Of a DNA stretch of 64,000 bases, positions 10,752 to 20,899 are shown in pieces. The notes below the pieces were generated by a model, which made no database searches, was not told the DNA's origin, and saw only the letters and a program-made list of their open reading frames with translations. The stretch covers positions 63,444,942-63,508,941 of the forward strand of contig NC_050099.1 of the NCBI RefSeq assembly GCF_902167145.1. Reading direction: 5' to 3'. Position numbers and translations under genes: made by a program. Numbering within the stretch: the first letter of the stretch is position 1; every line of letters begins with the position of its first letter. The stretch comes from Zea mays. Lineage: Eukaryota; Streptophyta; Magnoliopsida; Poales; Poaceae.

Positions 10752-13700
10752 TGTAACACCCCAAGTGTTAACCAAGGCCCTGGCTCCATACATCCACTTA
10801 TGATTTGCTATCACATGTGTTTAAGTAAAGGAGAAAGAGCACCCAAAACTTTAGAAACCATGGACTAATTAAGGAATGTTCATAGCAAAAGCAATACCCA
10901 AGAATTTTATGCAATTATCACCTTGAACAAAAGAGGTTAAAACCCTAGACCCCCTTCTTGAGCCATTAGCCCCCCAAACACTGGATTAATGGAAAAGATA
11001 AGCAAATGAACATTTCATGACTTAAACCCTTAACCAAAGTTTAAGTACATTAACATATCTACAAAATTTAGTAAGGGAAACCTTACAAAAAGATCCCTTA
11101 AAGACCTCAAATCGTCCCCAAGTGGAGAACACTAAAGAGTCACTCACATTTTCTCTAAGTCAAAAATGAACCCTAATCTAAAGATCAGAAGTGTTCACCT
11201 AGTTAATGGCGCCAAAACCACTGGGTCTAAATAACAAAAAGGAGCTAAACTACCTAAGGAACCCACTGGAAAAATTTGAACCCAAGCCAAAACCGTTTGA
11301 CATGATTTGACATCCCTTTTGTCTCGGGGTGAACAGTGTGACAGCCCTGATTTGGCGTCCGCATATCTTGTGAACTAGGGCATATCTCCCATTGGGACTC
11401 ACACATAATAGCTAGCCCTAGGTGCCAGGAAGAGATTTGTGCAAGACTCATGGCAAGATTCGCACGTTTGTGATCTCTGCAAACGTTTGAACAAAGGCAG
11501 AAACAAACGCCCACGTGTTCGACGCGTTCTGGCGCGCCAGAGCACGCCCCGGCGCTCGACCCCGCGTGCACCACGCCGCGCCAGGCCGAACCCGTGCCCA
11601 CGCCCGCGCCCATGCCTATAAAGCCAACCGAGGCTTCGACCCTACGCCCCCGCTCGCTCTCAACCTCGCCGGAGCGCAAGTTCACCGGCGATTGCTCTGC
11701 GCACGGCGTGCCAGCGGCCAGCCGAGAATCGACCACCGTAGACCGGCCACCCTAGCCATTCCCCGCCTCGTCCGACCCTCAAGAGAGCCACTGCGTGCCT
11801 CGGTGAAGCTCCCGGAGCCAGGAATCGAGCTCTACCTCGCCAGAGACACCGGATCAATGTCGTCGGGCTTCACCAGATCGCTGGCGTACGTAGACCGAGC
11901 TCCATGGTGAGTCTTTCTTCGATTCCTTGCACGGGTAGATCCCTTAGCACCCTGTGAAGCTTCCTGTGCCTTTGGATTGAACCCTACCGCCGTGAGCAGG
12001 CCGGAGCACACGCCGCCGACGAGCCCGACCGCCTGCGCACGTGGCCCGACCGATTCCGGCCATCTTCGTCGACGAGTCGTACCTCGACGTGACCGCAAGG
12101 ACTTCCCGGAGCTAACCCCACCCTTCGCCGGACCTCCCTCGCCGTCGGTAAGCCACGCCGCCCTATTTACTTCCACATTACTGTTTAAAAGGGGGGAGGG
12201 ACCTCGGGAAGAAAGGAGAAGAAGGCAGGGGGTTTTAAATGGTCAGAGACTCAGATGAATAGTTGCGCAGGGTCATAAGTGAAAGAGTTGGTTAAGGAAA
12301 AACCCAGGGTCCTCGGTGTAAACTGGCTTTTCAGAAAACCTTTTAAACATTATTCTTTTAAATACAAACAGAGCTTGTAAAATTCATAACTTCAGTTTTA
12401 TTCAGCCAAATTTGGTCAAATCAATTTTGCCAGGTTCTAAATAATGTGAACTACTTAGGACAAATACAAAACACCCTAAGTATTGCAGAAGATTTTAAAG
12501 TTTTGAATTAAATAGTAAACTGGCCAAAAGCTAAATAAAAGAGGGAAAATAGCTACACAGTTAGACTAGGGTTAAGAAAAATCAGAGAGGTACTAAACCA
12601 CTACCTAGCCCGTTTAAAAATAGTACACCCCTCAGTGCATCAAATTAAGGAAGGGTTTACCATTTAAACTCATTTTGGCTCAAAGTTAAGGAAAATAGAA
12701 AAGGTAGTTTAAAATAAGAACCAGGGGGCAACCACATTTTTGCTAGCTCACCTATTTAGTATAGTTCACTGGAAAATTTTGTTAGACCCTTTGTTAGTAC
12801 AAAAGAAATAAGATACCTTTTATTTCATGAAAACAATGAAAACTTAGAAAAATCTTAGAAAAATAATCTTGAGAAGAAACCACCCCAAACCCTGGGATAA
12901 CTAATAATATATTATTATAAATCTAGAAAAAATGTAAGTTTTGTTGTTTGACATTTTTCAAATAACAAGTTAGTTATAAGTGCCTTTTTGGTTTTAAACT
13001 TTAGAAAATTACAAATACATATCCAGTAGGCCTTTTTCTGTGATTTTTTAACACAAAGACCTATTATTCCCTGGGAATCTTGGCAAAAATAAATGTTGAC
13101 CCAGAAACCTCACAGAAATTGGAGTTATAGTGTAAAGTGCCCTTTTTCCCTTACTTTGGTTAATTTTGTGCAAGGAGCATCTAAATTAAATTCAACCTCA
13201 AATTTTTAGAATAACCCACAGAGGTCAATGTTTACCCACTGTATTTTTTATAATATTTTTGGAAGATGTTAACTTGCCATGGCAATGTAAAAGCACTCAT
13301 TAAGAAGCTTAATTGAGAGTAAAATAAGGAATGTGGAAAGAATAGTGGAGTGCAACCTTAAATCTTCCAAGAGCCAAAACCAACCTCTAAATGATGACTG
13401 AAATTTTAAGTTTTATTCAAGACCCTAAAAATGAATGTATAAAACCCTTAAGGAAACCCTAGAGTACCACTGAATTTAGTACTATTTTGCTATGCATAAC
13501 CTTTACAAATTGACATATCATTAATATGCATATATCTAGTTCATTGCATTCGATAGACTGTAATCTCGCTGACGGGGAGTACATCCTTGTTCCGGAGCAA
13601 GGAGTTGCTCAGGAGGTAGCCCAGGAGCCAGCACCAGACCCTGCCATCGAGGATCTGCCTGTCCCAGCTTTGGAACGCAAGCCCCAGTTTTATGCATAAC

Positions 13701-15077
13701 CAATTTTATATGCTATTTTACTACACTTAATGATTGTAGGCTTGTATTGTGCACTTAAGTGTAGGAGTTGACTGAAACCCTAGTTGCATGAACTCAGGAT
13801 TCCTATTGAGATGTATACTAGTATGCTAGGCCGAGTAGCTGCTTTACTAATTAGGGATCTCGGTAGAAGTCGGGTGATTTTTCTAGCACTCGCGTGAGGT
13901 CAGGAATTGATTGTATCCATTTTATATCGGAATGATGATGGTCTGTTGACGATGGTCCATCGGGATGCGTCGTCTCCGAGACAGAAATTGGAATAAGGAT
14001 TAAGGTGTGGTACCGTGTGTCAAGCGTTTGAACGTACTAAACACATGCCGAGAAATATGGTAAATCGGTAAGCCTAGTACCTGAGTGAACCTGCCCGCAG
14101 ATTGCCCTCCTCACGCGACCTGAGACGTGGTCTCCCATTTCGGTTATGGTGGGTACAAGTGCGGTCACTGCACGACTGCAGTCGGGGTCAGTGAGGCATT
14201 GTACGCCAAGGCGGTGAGCCCCTTTCTGTTCCTAGGGAATCGATGGGGACGGTTGATGTGTGTGGGGACGGAGTGCCTCGCCACGTCGTGTGTTTAGGTT
14301 TACCTTGCAAGGTTTAAAAACTCAATTCGAATCGTCTGCTTCTCGCAGCTAATGAGACTGCTTGATCCATGCTGCTACATTGAGTAACAAGTGAAAATGT
14401 GTTGACTTGGCAAAAGATGTTGACTGCTAAATGTTTGATACCATGTATGATTAGATAGGTACACCTTTAGTCTTAAGAGGGTCACACTAAAACTTGAAAA
14501 GCTAAAATTTGATTTTAGACTCAGCTAGTGCTTTTGGCAAACCAAACCCCTCAGCCAAACAGCTGCATGTCTAGAGGTAGAGGAGTAGACTCCTCACACC
14601 GGGTAAGTCTAGCTGAGTATTAGTATACTCAGCCTTGCTTGTGGCATAATTTTTTACAGGTTCTTTGGAGGACATGGTTGCTGGAGTGACTTGGCCGTCC
14701 ATCTTGCCACCGGGTTGGATAGTCGAGTGGGACCCTACCTCGGCAGAGGAGGAGCATGAGGAGTGATGGGCCAGGCTTCCCCATCCCTCCGTTTATTTAC
14801 CGCTAGTTTTATTCCGCTGCATTCCAAACAATGAACACTACTTTTGTTAAACTCCAATGATGTTGTAATAAATTAAGTACTCCTTAATGTTTGGTTTTAT
14901 GCTTTATTGTATTTGCTTTGTGCCTCACCTTCAAGTGAGTACGTGGTACTTGATCCTATTAGTGGCCTCGTCGGACTAGATCTGAGGGACTGACGTTTTA
15001 TTCCTATTTAAGTGTGGTCTAGCCTTTAAGGTGGGACTTAATCACTTAAGTAGAATAATTCGGGCGGTTCCGCCACA
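10752..15077 (+). repeat. Chromovirus 5' LTR (4326 bp)
   Basis: It runs TGTAACACCCC to CCGCCACA. It has a GC-rich block at about 11500-12180 with a TATA box (CTATAAA, 11616-11622), then AT-rich sequence to about 13560 and a mixed 3' third. ORFs in the GC-rich block differ between the two LTRs and are not supported as genes. Confidence 0.92.
11616..11622 (+). promoter_or_regulatory. TATA box in chromovirus LTR
   Basis: CTATAAA lies within the GC-rich block. It is conserved in the 3' LTR at 30335-30341, and is the likely U3 core promoter. Confidence 0.55.
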
Positions 15078-15079
15078 GC

Positions 15080-15091
15080 TGGTATCGGAGC
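15080..15091 (+). promoter_or_regulatory. Chromovirus primer-binding site
   Basis: TGGTATCGGAGC lies two bases after the LTR end. It matches the initiator-Met tRNA primer site TGGTATCAGAGC with one mismatch. Confidence 0.85.
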
Positions 15092-15507
15092 TTGTACCAC
15101 CACAGAGGAATCAATAAACCGTAATTACCATCCTTTTTTCCAAAGTAAAACTTGTAGAAACCAATGTTGGATAGATCGGTAAGGCAATAGGGTTGGACAT
15201 AGAGCGTGGAGCCTTAGGATACTAGATGGGTAGCTAGGTGGCTATTTGAATGTGCCCTACAGGATACTATGAGGGATAGGAATTTCCTTATTCTCTATAG
15301 GTTGATGTGAGGTCGTTTAGGAAGAGCGTGCATGCATCATTTTATTTAAACTATTTGGTAAGTGGTTAAGAACTTTAAAAGCTATGAGGCATGATAATAA
15401 AGGATTAAGTGCACTTCAAGACCTCAACGTAACCTTAGAAAAGCCAAGCATTGATTTCCCTTTTTTGTAATTCTTTTTCTTTTTCGCTTACGCTTACCCT
15501 CACACAG

Positions 15508-16383
15508 ATGACTTCTCATGAATCCTCGGAAGGGGGGAACACACATTCCCACACGGACGGACTTGCACGAGAGGGTTTTCCCTGCATCTTGTGGGAGGTA
15601 CTGCAGGGAGCCGGTTATACGACGCCTCCCCAGTACGCGGTGTAGCTGTTCGAGGAGCACCGGGTACCCCGCTGTAGGGTGAGGATGACCTTGGAGCCTC
15701 GTCCCTTGCAGGCAGGCTGGCGTTTGTTGGACTCCGAGTCTTTCGGATACCGGGATGAGGACACTATTGAGGCCATTGTTCTCCACGGACTGACGACCTT
15801 TTGTGGCTTTCACCCCTTGGAGCTGCCCACTCATCCCATTGGTTTGTTCCCCGCTGAAAAGGAGGACGACCTAATGTGGAAGGATCGAGTGGAGCACGCC
15901 AAGGATGTGTGGGCTCTTTACCCAGGGCAGACTGCTCACCTGACGGTGCAATGCATGAATGCCATGTACCGTCTTCAAGCGGTGCGAGGAGAGGCAATGT
16001 CTCAGCTAATGGGCTTGGTGGAGGCTACCAAGATCACCCTGGATAACAGGGAGGACCTTGTGGTATACCTGTCCACTGAGCTGGTGGAGAAAGACCTCCA
16101 GGTGGAGCAGATGGCCACCCAGATCTAAGAGCTTGAGGAGCTAGTAGGAGCCAGGGAGAACACCATCGAGGTTCTCGAGGATCAGCTTATGAACACTCAG
16201 CAGCAACTTGAGGAAGCTAACCAACACTTGGATATGCACCATCAAGAGATTCAGGACATGGAGGCTGACGAGGATGTTGACATCGAGGGAGGAGTAGAGC
16301 CGGAGCCTGCATCCAGCCTGGACACTGCTGGCTCAGGGAGACCACCTTCCCCCGAGTCAAGCGTTGCCTTGTTTGCTCATTAG
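15508..16383 (+). pseudogene. Extra ORF upstream of chromovirus gag
   Basis: One frame of 291 codons runs from ATG at 15508 to TAG at 16381-16383. It is interrupted only by TAG (15643-15645) and TAA (16126-16128), both explicable as C-to-T changes in glutamine codons. The N-terminal half is a compact domain (FPCILWEVLQGAGYTTPPQY, then RWRLLDSESFGYR-like sequence). The middle is a predicted coiled coil (near 16050-16260). The C terminus is acidic (DMEADEDVDIEGG). It lies between PBS and gag in sense orientation. I do not recognise a function. It has no gag, protease or zinc-knuckle motif. Confidence 0.6.
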
Positions 16384-16699
16384 GTTACAGGGATAGGGTT
16401 AGAAGTGTGTGGCGGTAGAGCTCCTCGAAACTAGCTTAGCTTTTGTGCCCTTGGGGTACTAGGCTAGACAGAGTTGAGTCTTTTGAGCACTGATGTAACC
16501 AGTAGCAAACTCTTTTGGAATTATGGATGATGGATGATGTCAACTTTAACTTATGAAGAAAGTTTTATGTCATGTGGTGTCTTTTATGAAAAGTGCAAAG
16601 AAATGTTTGGCATTTTACAAACTTTGTCCTTTCAAATATTTTACCACGTACGAACCCTGACATCAAAAGTATGATATTAAGAGCATCCTAAATTTTTAG
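16384..16699. other. Spacer between extra ORF and gag
   Basis: AT-rich, with no gene. It contains 'ctgatgtaacc' and 'atggatgatggatgatg' short repeats near 16525. It may hold the gag leader. Confidence 0.5.
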
Positions 16700-17861
16700 A
16701 TGGCAGGAAGAGCGCGTCGTGGACAGAATGAGCGCATTCCTCCACCACCGCCACCGCCTCCTACCATGCAAGAACTGATGGCTCAGTAGAATGAAATTCT
16801 GCGACAGTTGGCTCAGCGTCAGCCATCACCTCAGCACTATGGTGGTGGTGATCACCATCAGCGTCCCCCAACAGCGGCCACTTATCAGGAGTTCCTCAGT
16901 ACTCAGCCATCGTTGTTCACTCGGGCAGAGGATCCACTTGATGCTGATGTATGGCTCAGGGTAGTGGAATCCAAATTCCCACTGCTTAATGGAGTTTGTT
17001 CAGATGTGGCTAAGGTCCGGTTCACCACCCAGCAGCTTCGCGGACCCGCGCGGACATGGTGGGATCACTTCCTCGCTATGCAGCCAGTTGACCACGTGGT
17101 GGAATGGAGATAGTTCAAGGCAGCATTCAGAGGGCATCACATTCCGACAGGCATTATGGACCGCAAGCTTAATGAGTTTCTGGCACTTACTCAGGGGAAT
17201 CGTACTGTGTTGCGGTACGCTCAGGCCTTCAATGACATGTGTCAATATGCAGGCTATCATGCAGACACTGATGATAAGAAGAGGGACAGGTTCAGGAGGG
17301 GCCTCAGTACTAAGCTCCGCGACCGTCTCAACACAGTCAGGGCCAACAACTACAATGAGTTAGGGGGTGTTTGTTTGGGATTATAATCCACCTAGATTAT
17401 ATAATCCAACAATTTTTGAACTAACTCTTAGTTCAAAAGTTGTTAGATTATATAATCTGGATAGATTATAATCTCAAACAAACACCCCCTTAGTCAACAT
17501 GGCCATTTCTCAGGAGGACTGCATCACAGCCCGCCAGGCAGAAAAGAAGAGGAAGACCCCTATGGCAGGACCTTCAGCTCAGCCTCAGCGCTTCAGGATT
17601 GTATCTGACACTCAGAACTGGGGACCTCAGTAGCAGCAAGGACGGTGGGTGATCCGACCACAACAGCAGCAGCAGGCACCCAACCGCTCTCAGCCCCCAG
17701 CCCAGAGAAATAACAACCAGCCACAGCAGCAGTACCGTCAGGTCAATGACAACAGATGTTTCACTTGTGGCAGCACTGGACACTATGCCAAGAATTGTCC
17801 CAAGAACCAGCAGAGACAGGGGCAGAATTCCAGTCAGAACCAAGGCAAGAGACAGAAGGTG
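16700..17861 (+). pseudogene. Chromovirus gag, interrupted by a MITE
   Basis: It starts MAGRARRGQNERIPPPPPP at 16700. In-frame TAGs occur near 16788 and at 17111-17113. The gag domain is seen in FTRAEDPLDADVWLRVVE and MDRKLNEFLALTQGNR. At 17363 a 127-bp MITE plus 3-bp duplication (130 bp) shifts the frame; removing it restores one frame through a Q-rich linker to the zinc knuckle CFTCGSTGHYAKNC (near 17758-17799). The frame is then cut by the Sirevirus at 17862 and resumes in phase at 25831 as protease, so gag and pol were one ORF. Confidence 0.85.
17363..17489. mobile_element. Tourist-like palindromic MITE
   Basis: It is 127 bp with TSD TTA (17360-17362 and 17490-17492) and ends GGGGGTGTTTGTTTG...CAAACAAACACCCCC. 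The two halves are almost perfect reverse complements along their whole length (about 60-bp stem, minimal loop), so its RNA would be one hairpin. TSD and GGGGGTGTTTG ends fit PIF/Harbinger-derived Tourist elements. Confidence 0.9.
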
Positions 17862-18059
17862 TGAAAGGGAATTAGGCTTACACCTAGTCCCTAATTAATT
17901 TTGGTGGTTGAATTGCCCAAAACAAACAATTGGACTAACTAGTTTGCTCTAGTGCATAAGTTATACAGGTGTCAAAGGTTCACAACAAGCCAATTAAAAT
18001 GACCAAAGTTGGGTTCAAAATAGAGAGCTAAAGGCATCCCGAAAGGCTCCCTGGTCTGG

Positions 18060-18560
18060 CGCATCGGACTGTCCGGTGGCGCACCGGACAGTGTCCGGTG
18101 CACCAGGAGACTTCGCCCAGAACTCCTCAGCCTCGGGAAATTCTCAGAGCCGGCGCGCTATAATTCACCGGACTATCCGGTGTACACCGGACAGTGTCCG
18201 GTGCTCCAAAGGAACGCGGCTCCGGAACTTGGCAGCCTCGGGATTTTGCAGCGGGCGCTCCGCTATAATTCACCGGACATGTCCGGTGTACACCGGACTG
18301 TCCGGTGCGACTACGGAGCAACGGCTACTTCGCGCCAACGGTCACCTGCAGGCGCATTCAATGCGCGCTAGAAGCACGCAGAAGTTAGGCACGCCCATAC
18401 TGGCGCACCGGACATTGAAAAGTACATGTCCGGTGTGCACCGGACATCCAGGCGGGCCCAGAAGTCAGAACACCAACGGTCAAATTCCAACGACTTTGGT
18501 GACGTGGCTGGTGCACCGGACATGTTCGGTGTGCATCGGACTGTCCGGTGCACCATACGA
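18060..18560. repeat. Palindrome cluster in Sirevirus LTR
   Basis: About eight copies of CACCGGAC-n-GTCCGGTG with 1-5 bp spacers (for example ACCGGACTGTCCGGT near 18291 and 18535). The same cluster lies at about 24735-25210 in the 3' LTR. All are upstream of the TATA box, in the expected U3. Confidence 0.85.
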
Positions 18561-18600
18561 CAGACAGCCTCCACCAATGGTCATGTTTGGTGGTTGGGGC

Positions 18601-18608
18601 TATAAATA
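18601..18608 (+). promoter_or_regulatory. TATA box in Sirevirus LTR
   Basis: TATAAATA inside GGGGCTATAAATACCCC. The identical context is at 25256-25263 in the 3' LTR. Confidence 0.7.
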
Positions 18609-19175
18609 CCCCAACCACCCCACCATTCATTGCATCCAAGTTTTCCAGCTTCCAACCACTATACAAGAGCTAGCATTCATTGCAAGGCACACCAAAAGAG
18701 ATCAAATCCTCTCCCAACTCCACACAAAGCTTTAGTGACTAGAGAGAGTGATTTGTAGTGTTCATTTGAGCTCTTGCGCTTGGATCGCTTCTTTTCTTTC
18801 GCATTCTTTCTTGTGATCAAACACTCACTTGTAATTGAGGCAAGAGACACCAATTGTGTGGTGGTCCTTGCGGGAAGTTTGATTCCCAAGTGATTTGAGA
18901 AGAGAAGCTCACTCGGTCCGAGGGACCGTTTGAGAGAGGGAAGGGTTGAAAGAGACCCGGCCTTTGTGGCCTCCTCAACGGGGAGTAGGTTTGAGAGAAC
19001 CGAACCTCGGTAAAACAAATCCGTGTGTCACACTCTTCATTTGCTTGCGATTTGTTTTCACGCCCTCTCTCGGACTCGTTCTTATTTCTAACGCTAACCC
19101 GGCTTGTAGTTGTGTTTATATTTGTAAATTTCAGTTTCGCCCTATTCACCCCCCCCCCCTCTAGGCGACTATCAA

Positions 19176-19190
19176 TTGGTATCAGAGCCT
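19176..19190 (+). promoter_or_regulatory. Sirevirus primer-binding site
   Basis: TTGGTATCAGAGCCT just after the LTR is a perfect initiator-Met tRNA primer site, as in Sireviruses. Confidence 0.92.
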
Positions 19191-19222
19191 GGTGCTTCAT
19201 TAGAGCCTAACCGCTCGAAGTG

Positions 19223-20899
19223 ATGTCGGGAGATCACGCCAAGAAGGAGATGGAGACCGGCGAAAAGCCCACTACAAGCCACGGGAGCGCTTCATCGGAA
19301 GAGTCCCGCACCAAGAGAAAGGAGAAGAAAGACTCCTTAAAAGGGAAGAAGAAGAACTCCTCCAAAGGGAAGGAGAAGAAATCTTCTTCACACAAAGAGA
19401 AGAAAGAAAAATCCTCTTCTCACAAGCCTCGTCGGAGTGGGGACAAGAAAAAGAAGATGAGGAAAGTGGTCTACTACGAGACCGACTCTTCATCAACATC
19501 CACCTCCGGCTCCGACGCGGCGTCCGTCACTTCTAAGCGCCAAGAGCGCAAGAAGTATAGTAAGATTCCCCTACGCTACCCTCGCATTTCTAAACATACA
19601 CCTTTACTTTCCGTCCCATTAGGCAAACCACCAACATTTGATGGTGAGGATTATGCTAGGTGGAGTGATTTAATGCGATTTCATCTAACCTCACTCCACA
19701 AAAGTATATGGGATGTTGTTGAGTTTGGTGCACAGGTACCATCCGTAGGGGATGAAGACTATGATGAGGATGAGGTAGCCCAAATCGAGCACTTCAACTC
19801 TCAAGCAACAACAATACTCCTCGCCTCTCTAAGTAGAGAGGAGTATAACAAAGTGCAAGGGTTGAAGAGCGCCAAGGAGGTTTGGGATGTGCTCAAAACC
19901 GCACACGAAGGAGATGAGCTCACAAAGATCACCAAGCGGGAGACGATCGAGGGGGAGCTCGGTCGGTTTCGGCTTCGCAAAGGGGAGGAGCCACAAAACA
20001 TGTACAACCGGCTCAAGACCTTGGTGAATCAAGTGTGCAACCTCGGGAGCAAAAAGTGGGATGACCACGAGGTGGTTAAGGTTATTCTAAGATCTCTTAT
20101 TTTCCTTAACCCTACTCAAGTTCAATTAATCTGTGGCAACCCAAGATATACACTAATGACCCCCGAGGAAGTAATCGGGAATTTTGTAAGTTTTGAGTGC
20201 ATGATCGAAGGCTCGAGGAAGATCAACGAGCTTGATGATCCCTCCACATCCGAAGCTCAACCCGTCGCATTCAAGGCGACGGAGGAAAAGGAGGAGGAGT
20301 CTACACCAAGTAGACAACCAATCGACGCCTCCAAGCTCGACAATGAGGAAATGGCGCTCGTCATCAAGAGCTTCTGCCAAATCCTCAAACAAAGGAGGGG
20401 GAAAGACTACAAGCCCCGCTCCAAGAAGGTTTGCTACAAATGTGGTAAGCCCGGTCATTTTATTGCAAAATGTCCTATATCTAGTGACAGTGACCGGGAC
20501 GACGACAAGAAGGGGAGAAGGAAGGAGAAGAAGAAATACTACAAGAAGAGGGGCGGCGATGCCCATGTTTGTCGGGAGTGGGACTCCGACGAAAGCTCTA
20601 GCGACTCCTCCGACGACGAGGATGCCGCCAACATCGCCGTCACCAAGGGACTTCTCTTCCCCAACGTCGGCCACAAGTGCCTCATGGCAAAGGACGGCAA
20701 AAAGAAGAAGGTTAAATCTAAATCCTCCACTAGATATGAATCCTCTAGTGATGAAAATGTTAGTGATGAGGAAGATAACTTGCGCACTCTTTTTGCCAAC
20801 CTCAACATGCAACAAAAAGAGAAACTTAATGAATTGATTAGTGTCATTCATGAAAAGGATGATCTCTTGGACACCCAAGAGGACTTCCTTATTAAATAA
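19223..20899 (+). pseudogene. Sirevirus gag
   Basis: MSGDHAKKEMETG starts at 19223, the first ATG after the PBS. The N terminus is very lysine/serine-rich (KGKEKKSSSHKEKKEKSS). Next comes the copia gag core (LGKPPTFDGEDYARWSDLMR; LRKGEEPQNMYNRLKTLVNQ), the zinc knuckle CYKCGKPGHFIAKC near 20431-20472, and an acidic Ser/Asp tail. The TAA at 20897-20899 is followed in the same frame by residues that continue into integrase, so gag-pol was one ORF. The stop looks like a point mutation. Gag would form the particle and bind RNA. Confidence 0.85.

Larger units (their letters stand above)
17862..19174 (+). repeat. Sirevirus 5' LTR
   Basis: It runs TGAAAGGGAATTAGG to GGCGACTATCA. It contains CACCGGAC/GTCCGGTG palindromes from about 18060 to 18560 and a TATA box TATAAATA at 18601-18608. 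Confidence 0.93.

Noticed and set aside
11254..12258. Overlapping ORFs of 60-160 codons on both strands in the chromovirus 5' LTR (and 30039-30908 in the 3' LTR)
   Set aside because: GC-rich sequence with few stops. Lengths and frames differ between the two LTRs and no domain is visible.
18076..18735. 219-codon ORF in the Sirevirus LTR (and 24746-25390)
   Set aside because: It translates the palindrome cluster; repeated HRTCPV phrases come from CACCGGAC repeats, not a protein domain.
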